DNA of 7,992 nt, from positions 1 to 7,992 of the forward strand of contig JBCCVW010000209.1 of assembly GCA_039194665.1 (NCBI GenBank), given 5' to 3'. Position numbers and translations under genes: made by a program. The DNA comes from JABSQH01 sp039194665. Its GTDB lineage: Bacteria > Actinomycetota > Acidimicrobiia > Acidimicrobiales > Ilumatobacteraceae. The notes under the pieces are model-generated. The model had not been told where the DNA came from. It was given only the letters and a program-made list of their open reading frames with translations, and searched no databases. Positions 1 to 7,179 of the stretch are shown one piece after another (the stretch's first letter is position 1; each line of letters starts with the position of its first letter).

Positions 1-14
1 CACCACCGTTACAG
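1..14. repeat. Partial copy of dispersed palindromic repeat (right arm)
   Basis: The first 14 bases, CACCACCGTTACAG, are identical to positions 7189-7202, which form most of the right arm (plus one flanking base) of the perfect palindrome between rel and hisS. The left arm would lie before the window, so the full element cannot be confirmed here. It sits just upstream of tgt, in what looks like the intergenic region before that gene. Two copies about 7.2 kb apart, both intergenic, suggest a dispersed family. A 14-base exact match is unlikely by chance in 8 kb, but base composition was not modelled. Confidence 0.6.
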
Positions 15-23
15 CCGCACGGT

Positions 24-29
24 TAGTCT
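24..29 (+). promoter_or_regulatory. Putative -10 element of a leaderless tgt promoter
   Basis: TAGTCT fits the actinobacterial -10 consensus TAnnnT and ends 7 nt before the GTG chosen as the tgt start. No Shine-Dalgarno is visible in between, so transcription would begin at or next to the start codon. A -35 box would fall at about positions 1-6, in the repeat arm, and does not resemble TTGACA. The same arrangement recurs before yajC, apt and hisS, which raises confidence. Confidence 0.5.
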
Positions 30-36
30 CCCGCCG

Positions 37-1134
37 GTGTTTCCGGCTGCGCTCAACCTCGCTGCAACCGACGGCGCGGCGCGTGCGGCGACGGTGACAC
101 TGGCCACGGGTTCGTACACCACGCCGCTGTTCATGCCCGTAGGCACCCGCGGCGCGATCAAATACCTCAGCGCCGACGACTACGACCGGCTCGGTGCGCA
201 GATCGTGTTGGGCAACACGTACCACCTCATGCTCCGACCCGGTGCCGAGGTGGTCGAGCGGTTCGGTGGGTTGGCTGCGTTCGCCGGGTGGGATGGACTG
301 ACCCTGACCGACTCCGGCGGCTTCCAGGTGTTTTCCCTCGACCCAGATGTCGACGACGACGGCGTGACGTTCAAGAGCACGTATGACGGGTCGAGCCACC
401 GTTTCACGCCAGAGGTTGCGGTACACGTGCAGGAGCAGCTGGGCGCCGACATCGCAATGGTGCTCGACGTGTGTCCGCCGCTACCGAGCCCACCCGACCA
501 CATCCATCTCGCCGTTGAGCGCACCGCTGCATGGGCCCAACGCGCCCGGGCGGCGCACCAGCGTCCTGATCAGTCGTTGTTCGGCATCGTCCAGGGCGGG
601 ATCGATGACACCCTGCGTGCCGAGAGCGCGCGACGCACGGTGGAGATCGGCTTCGACGGGTACGCGATCGGCGGACTGTCGGTCGGCGAAACCCGCGAGG
701 AGATGCTGCCGGCGCTGGCGGCGGCGCTGGCGGGGCTTCCCGCTGATCGCCCGCGATACCTGATGGGGGTCGGCGACCCGGCGTCGCTCGTGGAGGCGAT
801 CGGGCTCGGGGTCGATCAGTTCGACTGCGTGATGCAGACCCGCCTCGGTCGACATGGCACAGCCCTGACCTCCGAGGGCCGACTGTCGGTGAAGGCCGCA
901 CGGAACGCCGACCGCGAGGACCCGCTCGATGCGACGTGCCACTGCGCGGTGTGCGCTCGACACAGCCGCGGCTACCTGCGGCATTTGCTGCAGGTCGGCG
1001 AGCCGACAGCATCACGGCTGATCTCCTTGCACAACGTGGCGTGGACGTTGGCACTGATGGCAGACGCCCGCACGGCCATCGTGGAGGGCCGCTTCGACCA
1101 GTTCCGCCGCGCGGTGCTGGCCGTGTGGACCTGA
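37..1134 (+). CDS. tgt: tRNA-guanine(34) transglycosylase (TGT)
   Basis: 365 residues, the normal length for bacterial TGT. It exchanges guanine-34 of GUN-anticodon tRNAs for preQ1 in queuosine synthesis, in the cytoplasm. Visible are the substrate-binding TDSGGFQVFSL (91-101, general acid/base Asp92), FGIVQGG (182-188), GGLSVGE (212-218), the nucleophile region FDCVMQTR (Asp263), and the zinc site C301, C303, C306 with H332. Val217 in GGLSVGE and Cys146 match the preQ1-type enzyme; eukaryotic queuine enzymes carry Gly and Val there. Two deviations from the usual bacterial motifs are LDVCPP (commonly DECTP) and Gln267 where PTR is usual. GTG 37 is chosen because the product then begins close to the usual TGT N-terminus and a -10 hexamer lies 7 nt upstream. 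No other queuosine gene is in the window; queA may lie upstream. Confidence 0.96.
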   Translation: MFPAALNLAATDGAARAATVTLATGSYTTPLFMPVGTRGAIKYLSADDYDRLGAQIVLGNTYHLMLRPGAEVVERFGGLAAFAGWDGLTLTDSGGFQVFSLDPDVDDDGVTFKSTYDGSSHRFTPEVAVHVQEQLGADIAMVLDVCPPLPSPPDHIHLAVERTAAWAQRARAAHQRPDQSLFGIVQGGIDDTLRAESARRTVEIGFDGYAIGGLSVGETREEMLPALAAALAGLPADRPRYLMGVGDPASLVEAIGLGVDQFDCVMQTRLGRHGTALTSEGRLSVKAARNADREDPLDATCHCAVCARHSRGYLRHLLQVGEPTASRLISLHNVAWTLALMADARTAIVEGRFDQFRRAVLAVWT

Positions 1135-1181
1135 CACCCGTCGTCGTGCGGTGCTGCCCGCTCCCGTCGGGTCGGGGCCGA

Positions 1182-1187
1182 TAGGAT
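1182..1187 (+). promoter_or_regulatory. Putative -10 element for the yajC-secD-secF operon
   Basis: TAGGAT, within CGATAGGAT, fits TAnnnT and ends 11 nt before the yajC ATG. With a usual -10 to start-site distance the leader would be only a few bases. The match is ambiguous because the AGGA inside it could serve as a weak, rather distant Shine-Dalgarno. No clear -35 is seen. The CGATA context is shared with the hexamers before apt and hisS. Confidence 0.45.
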
Positions 1188-1198
1188 CGCTCGTCGCT

Positions 1199-1567
1199 AT
1201 GTCCAGCCAACTCAGCGCGCTCGTCGCGTCAGGGAGCGGTGGTGGCGGTGGTGCGGCGCTGTTTCAGCTCGGCATCTTGCTGCTCATCCCGTTCGCCATG
1301 TACTTCTTCCTCATCCGGCCGCAGCGACGGCGGATGCGTGAACAGCAAGATCTGCAGAAATCGATCGAGATCGGCGACGAAGTGCTCACCACGTCGGGCA
1401 TCTTCGGACGAATCACCGGTGAGGACGGCGATAGCCGGTTCTGGCTGGAGATCGACGATGATGTGCAGATCCGCATCGCCCGCGCCGCCATCCAGGGCAA
1501 GGTCGACGACGACACCGCCGCCGACGACAAACCAGCTGACGACGCGGCCGCGGCCAACGACGACTGA
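1199..1567 (+). CDS. yajC: Preprotein translocase subunit YajC
   Basis: 122 residues. YajC is a small inner-membrane protein that associates with SecDF and the SecYEG channel. A Gly/Ser-rich N-terminus (11-18) precedes one membrane segment (about 20-39), followed by the family hallmark RPQRRR (40-45) and the conserved cytoplasmic IEIGDEVLTTSGIFGRI (56-72). The tail (102-122) is Asp/Ala-rich and of low complexity, as is common in actinobacterial YajC. ATG 1199 is preferred over upstream in-frame starts from 1151, because the extra residues would be unlike YajC and would cover the promoter-like hexamer. It lies 6 nt before secD, in the classic yajC-secD-secF order. Confidence 0.95.
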   Translation: MSSQLSALVASGSGGGGGAALFQLGILLLIPFAMYFFLIRPQRRRMREQQDLQKSIEIGDEVLTTSGIFGRITGEDGDSRFWLEIDDDVQIRIARAAIQGKVDDDTAADDKPADDAAAANDD

Positions 1568-1573
1568 CCCCCA

Positions 1574-3181
1574 ATGCGCCGCCGATTGTGGATTTCCCTG
1601 GTCGGGACGGTGTTGGTCGTGCTCGGCGCACTGATCGGCAATCTGGCCACCGGAAACACACCGGTGCTCGGACTCGATCTGCAGGGCGGCGTGTCGGTGA
1701 TCTTGCAGCCCGTCGAACCGGCGACCGAAGACGATTTGCTCGTCATTCGTGACTTGATCCGCAGCGAGCTCGAAGCGCGGGGTATCGCCGAGCCAGACGT
1801 GCGCGTGCAAGGCGACGTGATCGTGGTCGACCTACCGGGCGTCCGCGACCAGCAAGAGGCGCTCGACGCCGTCGACGTATCGGGTGTGGTCGAGCTGCGG
1901 CCGGTGCTCGATGCGTCCGCCTGCGCCCCGCTCGACCCGACCGCGGTACCCGACGGTGGCAGCATCCTTGGCGACGAATTGTTGCTCGACGGGACCGAGA
2001 TCATCGACGACCCCACAACCGACGACCCCGCGACGGACAGCTCGGTGACCGACTCCACGGTCACGGAGGGCACCGGGCTCGACGAGCCGCAAGGGTTCGC
2101 CAACCGGATCGCCAGCCCAGACACCACGGTGCCGACCGACGACAGCACGCCCGACGACACAGCAACGACGGACAGCACGATTCCCGACCTCAGCGAGATC
2201 GTGGGTGAGCCATCGGTGCCCGGCGCCGAGCTGCTGCCGAGCCGCGACGGTCCACCGATCTGCGTCGGACCGGTCGCCGGGACCGGCGAAGTCTTCGAGC
2301 GCGGCAGTGCCGAGCTCACCTCGCAGCAGGGATGGGGTGTCGCAGTCGAGCTGCGCGGTGACGGCCAAAGCGTGTGGAACAACCTGGCCACACAGTGCTT
2401 CAACACCACACCGTTGTGCCCATCGACCGTCCCCGGGCTGCGTGGGCAGATCGCCATCGTGCTCGACAGCGTTGTCGTGTCGGCACCACAGGTGAACCAG
2501 CCCAACTTCACTGACGTCGTTGCGATCACCGGCAACTTCACCCGCGGCGAGGCCGACGATCTGGCATCGGTACTCAACCGCGGGGCGTTCCCGGTCGAAG
2601 TGGAAGCGCAAGAAGCGCGCACGGTGTCGGCCTCGGCCGGCTCGGAGTCGCTGCAGGCTGCAGTGATCGCCGGTCTGATCGGTCTCGCGTTGGTGCTGAC
2701 CTTCCTCGTCTCGTACTACCGCTGGATCGCGCTCGTGGTGATCGGCGGCATCGCGGTGTGGGCGGCGATGGTGTTCAGCGTGGCCTCGCTGGTATCGGGG
2801 TGGACGAACTACTCGCTCAGTCTCGCCGGGGTCACCGGCATCATCGTGGCCATCGGCGTGACGGTGGACAGCTACGTGGTGTTCTTCGAACGAATGAAGG
2901 ACGAGTTGCGCAACGGACGAACATTGCGCAACGCCGGACCGCGCAGCTTCCAGATGACCTGGCGCACGATCTGGACGGCCGACCTCGTGTCGATCATCGG
3001 TGCGGCCATCTTGTTCTGGCTCAGCGTCGGTTCCGTGCGCGGCTTCGCACTGTTCCTCGGCATCACCACCGCCTGCGACCTGCTGGTGTGTTACTTCTTC
3101 ACCCGCCCAGCGGTGATCCTGCTCTCGCGGTCGAACTTCATGGTCGGGCGGAAGGCCTTCGGCCTGGAGGTCGCCAAGTGA
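1574..3181 (+). CDS. secD: Protein translocase subunit SecD
   Basis: 535 residues. With SecF it forms a proton-driven membrane complex that helps pull proteins out of SecYEG on the outer face of the membrane. An N-terminal membrane segment (about 6-26) is followed by GLDLQGG (33-39), the entry to the exported P1 domain. The domain is split by a long Asp/Thr-rich insert (about 120-225). Conserved sequence resumes with VAVELRGDG (256-264) and ITGNFTRGEADDLASVLNRG (318-337). Five further membrane segments follow (about 364-382, 385-405, 413-434, 470-485, 488-510). The fourth membrane segment holds the conserved Asp in GVTVDSYVVFFER (428-440), the likely proton-path residue; the DS form is an actinobacterial variant of the proteobacterial DAN. 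The ATG is 6 nt after the yajC stop with no obvious Shine-Dalgarno, suggesting translational coupling. Four cysteines (117, 230, 275, 282) lie in the exported domain. Confidence 0.95.
   Translation: MRRRLWISLVGTVLVVLGALIGNLATGNTPVLGLDLQGGVSVILQPVEPATEDDLLVIRDLIRSELEARGIAEPDVRVQGDVIVVDLPGVRDQQEALDAVDVSGVVELRPVLDASACAPLDPTAVPDGGSILGDELLLDGTEIIDDPTTDDPATDSSVTDSTVTEGTGLDEPQGFANRIASPDTTVPTDDSTPDDTATTDSTIPDLSEIVGEPSVPGAELLPSRDGPPICVGPVAGTGEVFERGSAELTSQQGWGVAVELRGDGQSVWNNLATQCFNTTPLCPSTVPGLRGQIAIVLDSVVVSAPQVNQPNFTDVVAITGNFTRGEADDLASVLNRGAFPVEVEAQEARTVSASAGSESLQAAVIAGLIGLALVLTFLVSYYRWIALVVIGGIAVWAAMVFSVASLVSGWTNYSLSLAGVTGIIVAIGVTVDSYVVFFERMKDELRNGRTLRNAGPRSFQMTWRTIWTADLVSIIGAAILFWLSVGSVRGFALFLGITTACDLLVCYFFTRPAVILLSRSNFMVGRKAFGLEVAK
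1931..2248 (+). other. Low-complexity acidic insert encoded within secD
   Basis: Codons 120-225 of secD encode a stretch dominated by Asp, Thr, Ser, Pro and Glu, with short quasi-repeats such as DDPTTDDPATD, SSVTDSTVTE and TDDSTPDDTATTDST. It interrupts the exported P1 domain between two conserved blocks. The reading frame is open and the flanks are normal SecD, so this is an in-frame expansion, not a frameshift. Actinobacterial SecD proteins often have low-complexity expansions here; the Asp/Thr type would make a flexible, strongly negative linker outside the membrane. Confidence 0.75.
3166..3170 (+). promoter_or_regulatory. Strong Shine-Dalgarno for secF
   Basis: GGAGG lies inside the last codons of secD, 7 nt before the secF GTG at 3178, an ideal spacing. 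It supports this start although GTG is a weaker initiator and overlaps the secD stop. It is the only textbook ribosome binding site I found before a gene start in this window, in contrast to the leaderless-looking starts of tgt, apt and hisS. Confidence 0.75.
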
Positions 3182-4374
3182 CGACGCGCATCGACGACAT
3201 CGCGCCAACCGGGCTCGGTCGCCTCTATCGCGGTCAGACCGCGGTCGACTTCTATGGCCGCCGACGGATCGGCCTGATCGTCGCCGCGGTCGCAGTGGTT
3301 CTCACGGTCGGTTCGCTGCTGATCCAAGGCCTCAATCTCGGACTCGACTTCGAAGGAGGCGACGCCTGGGACGTCCCGGCGAGCGAGACGTTCGGCGTCG
3401 AGGAAGCCGAGGCCGTGCTCGTCGACAATGGCATCTCCACCACGAGCGCCCGCATCCAGCGGCGTACCTCGGAGCTGAACGATCTGATCACCATCCAGAC
3501 GCCGGTGCTCGAGCGCGAGGTCGCCGTGCAGATCACCGAAGACTTCGCCGATGCGGCGGGCGTCACCGTCGACGACATCAACTTCTCGTTCACTTCGTCC
3601 ACCTGGGGCAGCGACATCACCGAGGCCGCTGTCAGAGCGCTGATCATCTTCTTGGTGATCGTGTCGATCTTCATTTCGATCCGCTTCGAGTGGCGCATGG
3701 CCGTGGCCGCGCTCACCGCGATGGCCCACGACGTGCTGATCACCGTGGGCGTGTACTCGTTGTTCCAGTTCGAGGTCACCCCGGCAACGGTGGTCGCCTT
3801 CCTGACGATCCTCGGGTACTCGCTGTACGACACGATCGTCGTGTTCGACCGGGTGCGCGAGAACGAAGGCAAATACGCCAGCCGGCGGATGCCATACGAG
3901 GACATCGTCAACATCTCGATGAACCAGGTGATGATGCGCTCGATCAATACGAGCATCTCGTCGATCCTGCCGGTGATCTCACTGCTGCTGATCGGATCGG
4001 GCATCCTCGGTGCCGTTACATTGCGCGAGTTCGCCCTCGCTCTACTCGTCGGCATGCTCTCGGGCGTGTACTCGTCGATCTTCGTTGCGGCGCCACTGTT
4101 GGCAACGTTGAAGTCGAACACGGCCACCCGCAAGTCGCGCCGTACCCATCGCCTCACCGGCGATGCCCTGCGGGCCGAGGTGGTCGGTGCCGGACTGACC
4201 GGCCGGGTGCGGCCCGGCACCGCTGACCGCCCGTCCGACGTCGAGGATGACACCGAGGTGGCTGACGACGAGCAACCAGTCGAGCCGGTCGCCGCAACCA
4301 CTGCGGCGGTGTCAAAGGGCGCCGACCGTCTGCTGACGCACCCACCGCGGCCGCGCAAGAAGAAGCGTCGCTGA
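3178..4374 (+). CDS. secF: Protein translocase subunit SecF
   Basis: 398 residues; partner of SecD in the proton-driven export complex. Membrane segment 1 (about 31-50) is followed by GLDFEGGD (55-62, family GIDFxGG), an exported domain (about 60-148), then segments at about 150-168, 174-196, 201-222, 262-281 and 285-308. Conserved features are AMAHDVLITVG (181-191), LGYSLYDTIVVFDRVREN (212-229, with the Tyr variant seen in actinobacteria instead of INDT) and MNQVMMRSINTSISSILP (248-265). A hydrophilic C-terminal tail of about 88 residues is acidic in the middle and ends in the very basic PRPRKKKRR, cytoplasmic by topology. GTG 3178 overlaps the secD TGA (GTGA) and has a GGAGG 7 nt upstream. 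The open frame extends back to 2758, but that part overlaps secD in another frame and encodes nothing SecF-like. Confidence 0.95.
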   Translation: MTTRIDDIAPTGLGRLYRGQTAVDFYGRRRIGLIVAAVAVVLTVGSLLIQGLNLGLDFEGGDAWDVPASETFGVEEAEAVLVDNGISTTSARIQRRTSELNDLITIQTPVLEREVAVQITEDFADAAGVTVDDINFSFTSSTWGSDITEAAVRALIIFLVIVSIFISIRFEWRMAVAALTAMAHDVLITVGVYSLFQFEVTPATVVAFLTILGYSLYDTIVVFDRVRENEGKYASRRMPYEDIVNISMNQVMMRSINTSISSILPVISLLLIGSGILGAVTLREFALALLVGMLSGVYSSIFVAAPLLATLKSNTATRKSRRTHRLTGDALRAEVVGAGLTGRVRPGTADRPSDVEDDTEVADDEQPVEPVAATTAAVSKGADRLLTHPPRPRKKKRR

Positions 4375-4387
4375 ATTCGTAGGGCGA

Positions 4388-4393
4388 TATCCT
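4388..4393 (+). promoter_or_regulatory. Putative -10 element of a leaderless apt-rel promoter
   Basis: TATCCT, in the context CGATATCCT, fits TAnnnT and ends exactly 6 nt before the apt ATG at 4400. At the usual -10 spacing the transcript would start on or beside the A of ATG. There is no Shine-Dalgarno at a workable distance. No recognisable -35 is present. This is the tightest of the four such sites in the window. Confidence 0.55.
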
Positions 4394-4399
4394 CGGCAC

Positions 4400-4927
4400 A
4401 TGGCAGCCGGGTACGAGTCGCTCCGTGAATACGTCCGCGACATCGTCGACTACCCAGATCCCGGCGTCACCTTTCGCGACATCACGCCGCTGATCGGCGA
4501 CGGTCCGGCATTCCGCACGGCGATTGATGGACTCGTCGCCTCGACCGGAGGCGAGTCGGTCGATCGGGTGGTCGGCGTCGAGTCACGCGGCTTCATCTTC
4601 GCCGCTCCAGTGGCCGATCGGTTGGGCGCAGCCTTCGTCCCCGTGCGCAAGGCCGGCAAACTGCCGTGGGCCGTAGTGCGCGAGGAGTACGACCTCGAGT
4701 ACGGCTCCGACAAGCTCGAAATCCACCGTGATGCGATCCACCCGGGCGAGCGCATCTTGATCGTCGACGACGTGTTGGCCACGGGCGGCACTGCGGCGGC
4801 CACGGCCAAGTTGGTCGAGACGCTCGGTGGCGTGATCGCCGGATTGAGCTTCGTGATCGAGCTGGCCGACCTCGACGGTCGCAGCAAACTCGGCGGACGA
4901 CCGATCACGGCGTTGATGAGTATCTGA
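4400..4927 (+). CDS. apt: Adenine phosphoribosyltransferase
   Basis: 175 residues, the usual size. It converts adenine and PRPP to AMP and pyrophosphate (purine salvage, cytoplasm). The N-terminus carries the family block YPDPGVTFRDITPLI (18-32). VGVESRGFIFA (58-68) and VPVRKAGKLPW (80-90) are the typical APT adenine-site and flexible-loop regions. The PRPP-binding signature ILIVDDVLATGGTAAA spans 119-134, with acidic Asp123-Asp124 and the TGGT phosphate loop at 128-131. ATG 4400 gives the normal N-terminus and follows a -10-like hexamer by 6 nt. Its TGA shares a base with the rel ATG. Co-expression with rel is well known in actinobacteria and joins purine salvage to purine-nucleotide alarmone metabolism. 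Confidence 0.96.
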   Translation: MAAGYESLREYVRDIVDYPDPGVTFRDITPLIGDGPAFRTAIDGLVASTGGESVDRVVGVESRGFIFAAPVADRLGAAFVPVRKAGKLPWAVVREEYDLEYGSDKLEIHRDAIHPGERILIVDDVLATGGTAAATAKLVETLGGVIAGLSFVIELADLDGRSKLGGRPITALMSI

Positions 4928-7167
4928 TGGGCACGGTGTCGCGCGTCCTGCCCTGGCGACGCCAGCAGGTGGCGACGTCGGCCGACGAGCTGGGGCCACT
5001 GCTCACCTCGTATCGGCGGCGCCATCCGAAGGCGCCGGTGTCGACGATCAACCGGGCCTACCGCGTCGCCGCCGAGGCGCATCACAACCAAATGCGGGGG
5101 AGCGGTGAGAGCTACATCAACCACCCCCTGGCGGTCGCCCATATCGTCGCCGACATCGGCCTCGACGAGGTGTCGGTCGTCGCCGCACTCCTCCACGACG
5201 CGGTCGAAGACACCGAGATCACGCTCGACGACGTCGATCGCGGGTTCGGCGCCGAGGTGGCGGCGATCGTCGACGGCGTGACCAAGCTCGAACGGATCCG
5301 GTTCGACTCGCGCGAGGAACAGCAGGCCGCCACGATGCGCAAGATGCTCGTGGCGATGGCGAAGGATCTGCGCGTTCTGGTGATCAAGTTGGCCGACCGC
5401 CTGCACAATATGCGGACCATCGCCGCGATGCCGATGGAGAAGCAGCAGCGCATCGCCCAAGAGACCCTCGACATCTACGCCCCGCTGGCCCACCGCCTCG
5501 GCATGCAGGAGATCAAGCAGCACCTCGAAGATCTGTCGTTCGCTGCGCTGTATCCGAAGCGCTTCGCCGAGCTCGATCACCTGGTGAGCACGCGTACCCC
5601 TGAGCGCGAGGTGTACCTGGCCAAGGCGCTGGCCGACGTGCGGGCGCGACTCGACGAACTCGGCATCGAAGCCGAGGTCACCGGTCGGGGCAAGCACCTG
5701 TGGAGCATCTACGAAAAGATGGTCGTCAAGGGCCTCGAATTCGACGACATCTTCGATCTCGTTGCGGTGCGTGTGATCGTCGACTCGATGAAAGACTGTT
5801 ACGCCGCATTGGGCTGCATCCACGGACGCTGGCGTCCGGTCGTCGGGCGGTTCAAGGACTACATCGCGATGCCCAAGTTCAACCTCTATCAGAGCTTGCA
5901 CACCACGGTGATCGGTCCATCGGGCAAGCCGATCGAGGTGCAGATCCGCACCGAAGAGATGCACCGTCGCGCCGAGTGGGGCGTCGCCGCGCATTGGGCG
6001 TACAAGGACGGCCAAACCACCGCCGCCGACGTCGATTGGCTGAGCCGCATCATCGACTGGCAAGAGGAGGTCTCCGATCCTGCCCAGTTCATGCAGAGCT
6101 TGAAGACCGACCTCGAACAAGACGAGGTCTACGTCTTCACACCAAAGGGCCGCGTGATTACGTTGCCGGTCGGCTCGACCACGGTCGACTTCGCGTACGC
6201 CGTGCACACCGAGATCGGACACTCCTGTATCGGGGCCAAGGTCAATGGCCGGTTGGTGTCGCTCGACCACGTGTTGGCCAGCGGCGACAATGTCGAGATC
6301 TTCACCTCGAAGGTGGAGACCGCCGGGCCGTCACAGGACTGGCTGGCCTTCGTTGCATCGCCGCGGGCGCGCAACAAGATCCGCCAGTGGTTCAGCCGCG
6401 AGCGCCGCCTCGACATGATCGAGTCGGGTCGTGACGACCTGACGTCCGAGATGCGCCGCGAAGGTCTCCCGGTGCAACAGGTGTGGAAGTCGCCACAGCT
6501 GGCATCCGTGATCGGCGAGCTGAGCTACACCGACCTCGACGCGCTGCTGGCGGCGATCGGCGAGCACCACGTGTCGGCCCGCTCGGTGGCCCAGCGCATC
6601 GCCAAGGCGATGAGCTCGGGCGACGACACCGACCAGCTGCCGGCCACGGTCGGCCGGCCGCGACGCGAGCGAACGGCTGGCCAACGCACGAAGGTCGGGG
6701 TGCACGTCGAGGGTCTCGACGACGTACTCGTGACCTTGGCGAACTGCTGTACGCCCGTACCAGGAGATCCGATCATCGGATTCGTCACGCGTGGGCGTGG
6801 TGTCAGCGTGCACCGCTCCGACTGCGCGAACGCGGCGTCGCTCATGACGCAGCAGGCGACGCGCATGATCGAAGTCGAGTGGGACGGTGAAGAGCAGTCG
6901 GGTAACACCTTCGTGGCCGGCGTCGAGGTGGTCGCCCTCGACCGGTCACGTCTGCTGCGTGACGTGGCCACTGCGTTGGTCGATCACCACGTGAACATCC
7001 TCTCGTGCACCACCGCCACAGGTGCCGACCGGGTGGCCAAGATGCGCTTCGAGTTCGAGCTCGCCCATCCCGGGCATCTCGACGCAGTGATCCGCACGAT
7101 CAAGGGCATCGACGGCGTGTACGACGCCTACCGCCTGCTCCCCGGTGCCGCCACCCCCGTCGCGTAA
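4927..7167 (+). CDS. rel: Bifunctional (p)ppGpp synthetase/hydrolase (Rel)
   Basis: 746 residues, full-length long RSH protein (often annotated relA). It makes and degrades the stringent-response alarmones (p)ppGpp. In order: HD hydrolase domain with H52/H53, H90-D91, E94-D95 and D157 (LLHDAVEDT; KLADRLHN); synthetase domain with GRGKHLWSIYEKM (253-265), Asp277, RFKD (308-311), YQSLHTTVIGP (321-331) and EVQIRT (337-342, Glu337); TGS domain (about 400-460); a helical region; zinc-finger/CC domain with CCTPVPGD (607-614) and HRSDC (629-633); and a C-terminal ACT domain (about 663-740). The intact HD residues and the RxKD form of the synthetase loop (monofunctional RelA has ExDD) both indicate a bifunctional enzyme. 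The ATG overlaps the apt TGA (TGATG) without a clear Shine-Dalgarno, so coupled translation is likely. The TAA stop lies inside the first unit of the 8-bp tandem repeat. Confidence 0.97.
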   Translation: MGTVSRVLPWRRQQVATSADELGPLLTSYRRRHPKAPVSTINRAYRVAAEAHHNQMRGSGESYINHPLAVAHIVADIGLDEVSVVAALLHDAVEDTEITLDDVDRGFGAEVAAIVDGVTKLERIRFDSREEQQAATMRKMLVAMAKDLRVLVIKLADRLHNMRTIAAMPMEKQQRIAQETLDIYAPLAHRLGMQEIKQHLEDLSFAALYPKRFAELDHLVSTRTPEREVYLAKALADVRARLDELGIEAEVTGRGKHLWSIYEKMVVKGLEFDDIFDLVAVRVIVDSMKDCYAALGCIHGRWRPVVGRFKDYIAMPKFNLYQSLHTTVIGPSGKPIEVQIRTEEMHRRAEWGVAAHWAYKDGQTTAADVDWLSRIIDWQEEVSDPAQFMQSLKTDLEQDEVYVFTPKGRVITLPVGSTTVDFAYAVHTEIGHSCIGAKVNGRLVSLDHVLASGDNVEIFTSKVETAGPSQDWLAFVASPRARNKIRQWFSRERRLDMIESGRDDLTSEMRREGLPVQQVWKSPQLASVIGELSYTDLDALLAAIGEHHVSARSVAQRIAKAMSSGDDTDQLPATVGRPRRERTAGQRTKVGVHVEGLDDVLVTLANCCTPVPGDPIIGFVTRGRGVSVHRSDCANAASLMTQQATRMIEVEWDGEEQSGNTFVAGVEVVALDRSRLLRDVATALVDHHVNILSCTTATGADRVAKMRFEFELAHPGHLDAVIRTIKGIDGVYDAYRLLPGAATPVA

Positions 7168-7179
7168 CGGTGTAACGGT
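7164..7179 (+). repeat. 8-bp tandem duplication at the end of rel
   Basis: GTAACGGT occurs twice in direct succession (7164-7171 and 7172-7179). The first copy contains the rel stop codon TAA (7165-7167); the second is part of the left arm of the palindrome that follows. An inverted copy (ACCGTTAC) lies at 7193-7200. The duplication may be slippage or a short target duplication made when the palindrome arrived. Confidence 0.7.

Noticed and set aside
1156..1178. GC-rich inverted repeat between tgt and yajC as a terminator
   Set aside because: Only two short stems (GCCC/GGGC and CCC/GGG) separated by a mismatched 3x3 internal loop, with no T-run; common in GC-rich sequence.
1151..1198. Earlier start for yajC at 1151
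   Set aside because: The additional 16 residues do not resemble YajC, and they cover the promoter-like hexamer; ATG 1199 gives the expected N-terminus.
2758..3177. Upstream extension of the secF open frame inside secD
   Set aside because: The extra 140 codons read Arg/His/Gly-rich and unlike SecF, while GTG 3178 has a strong GGAGG and gives a normal SecF N-terminus.
1264..3208. Long minus-strand open frames opposite yajC and secD (452 and 458 codons)
   Set aside because: Low-complexity translations rich in Ser/Thr or Arg/His, exactly opposite conserved membrane proteins; composition shadows.
4450..6270. 606-codon open frame on the minus strand across apt and rel
   Set aside because: It is antisense to two clearly conserved genes. 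Long antisense open frames are expected from GC-rich codon use, and the translation shows no recognisable domain.
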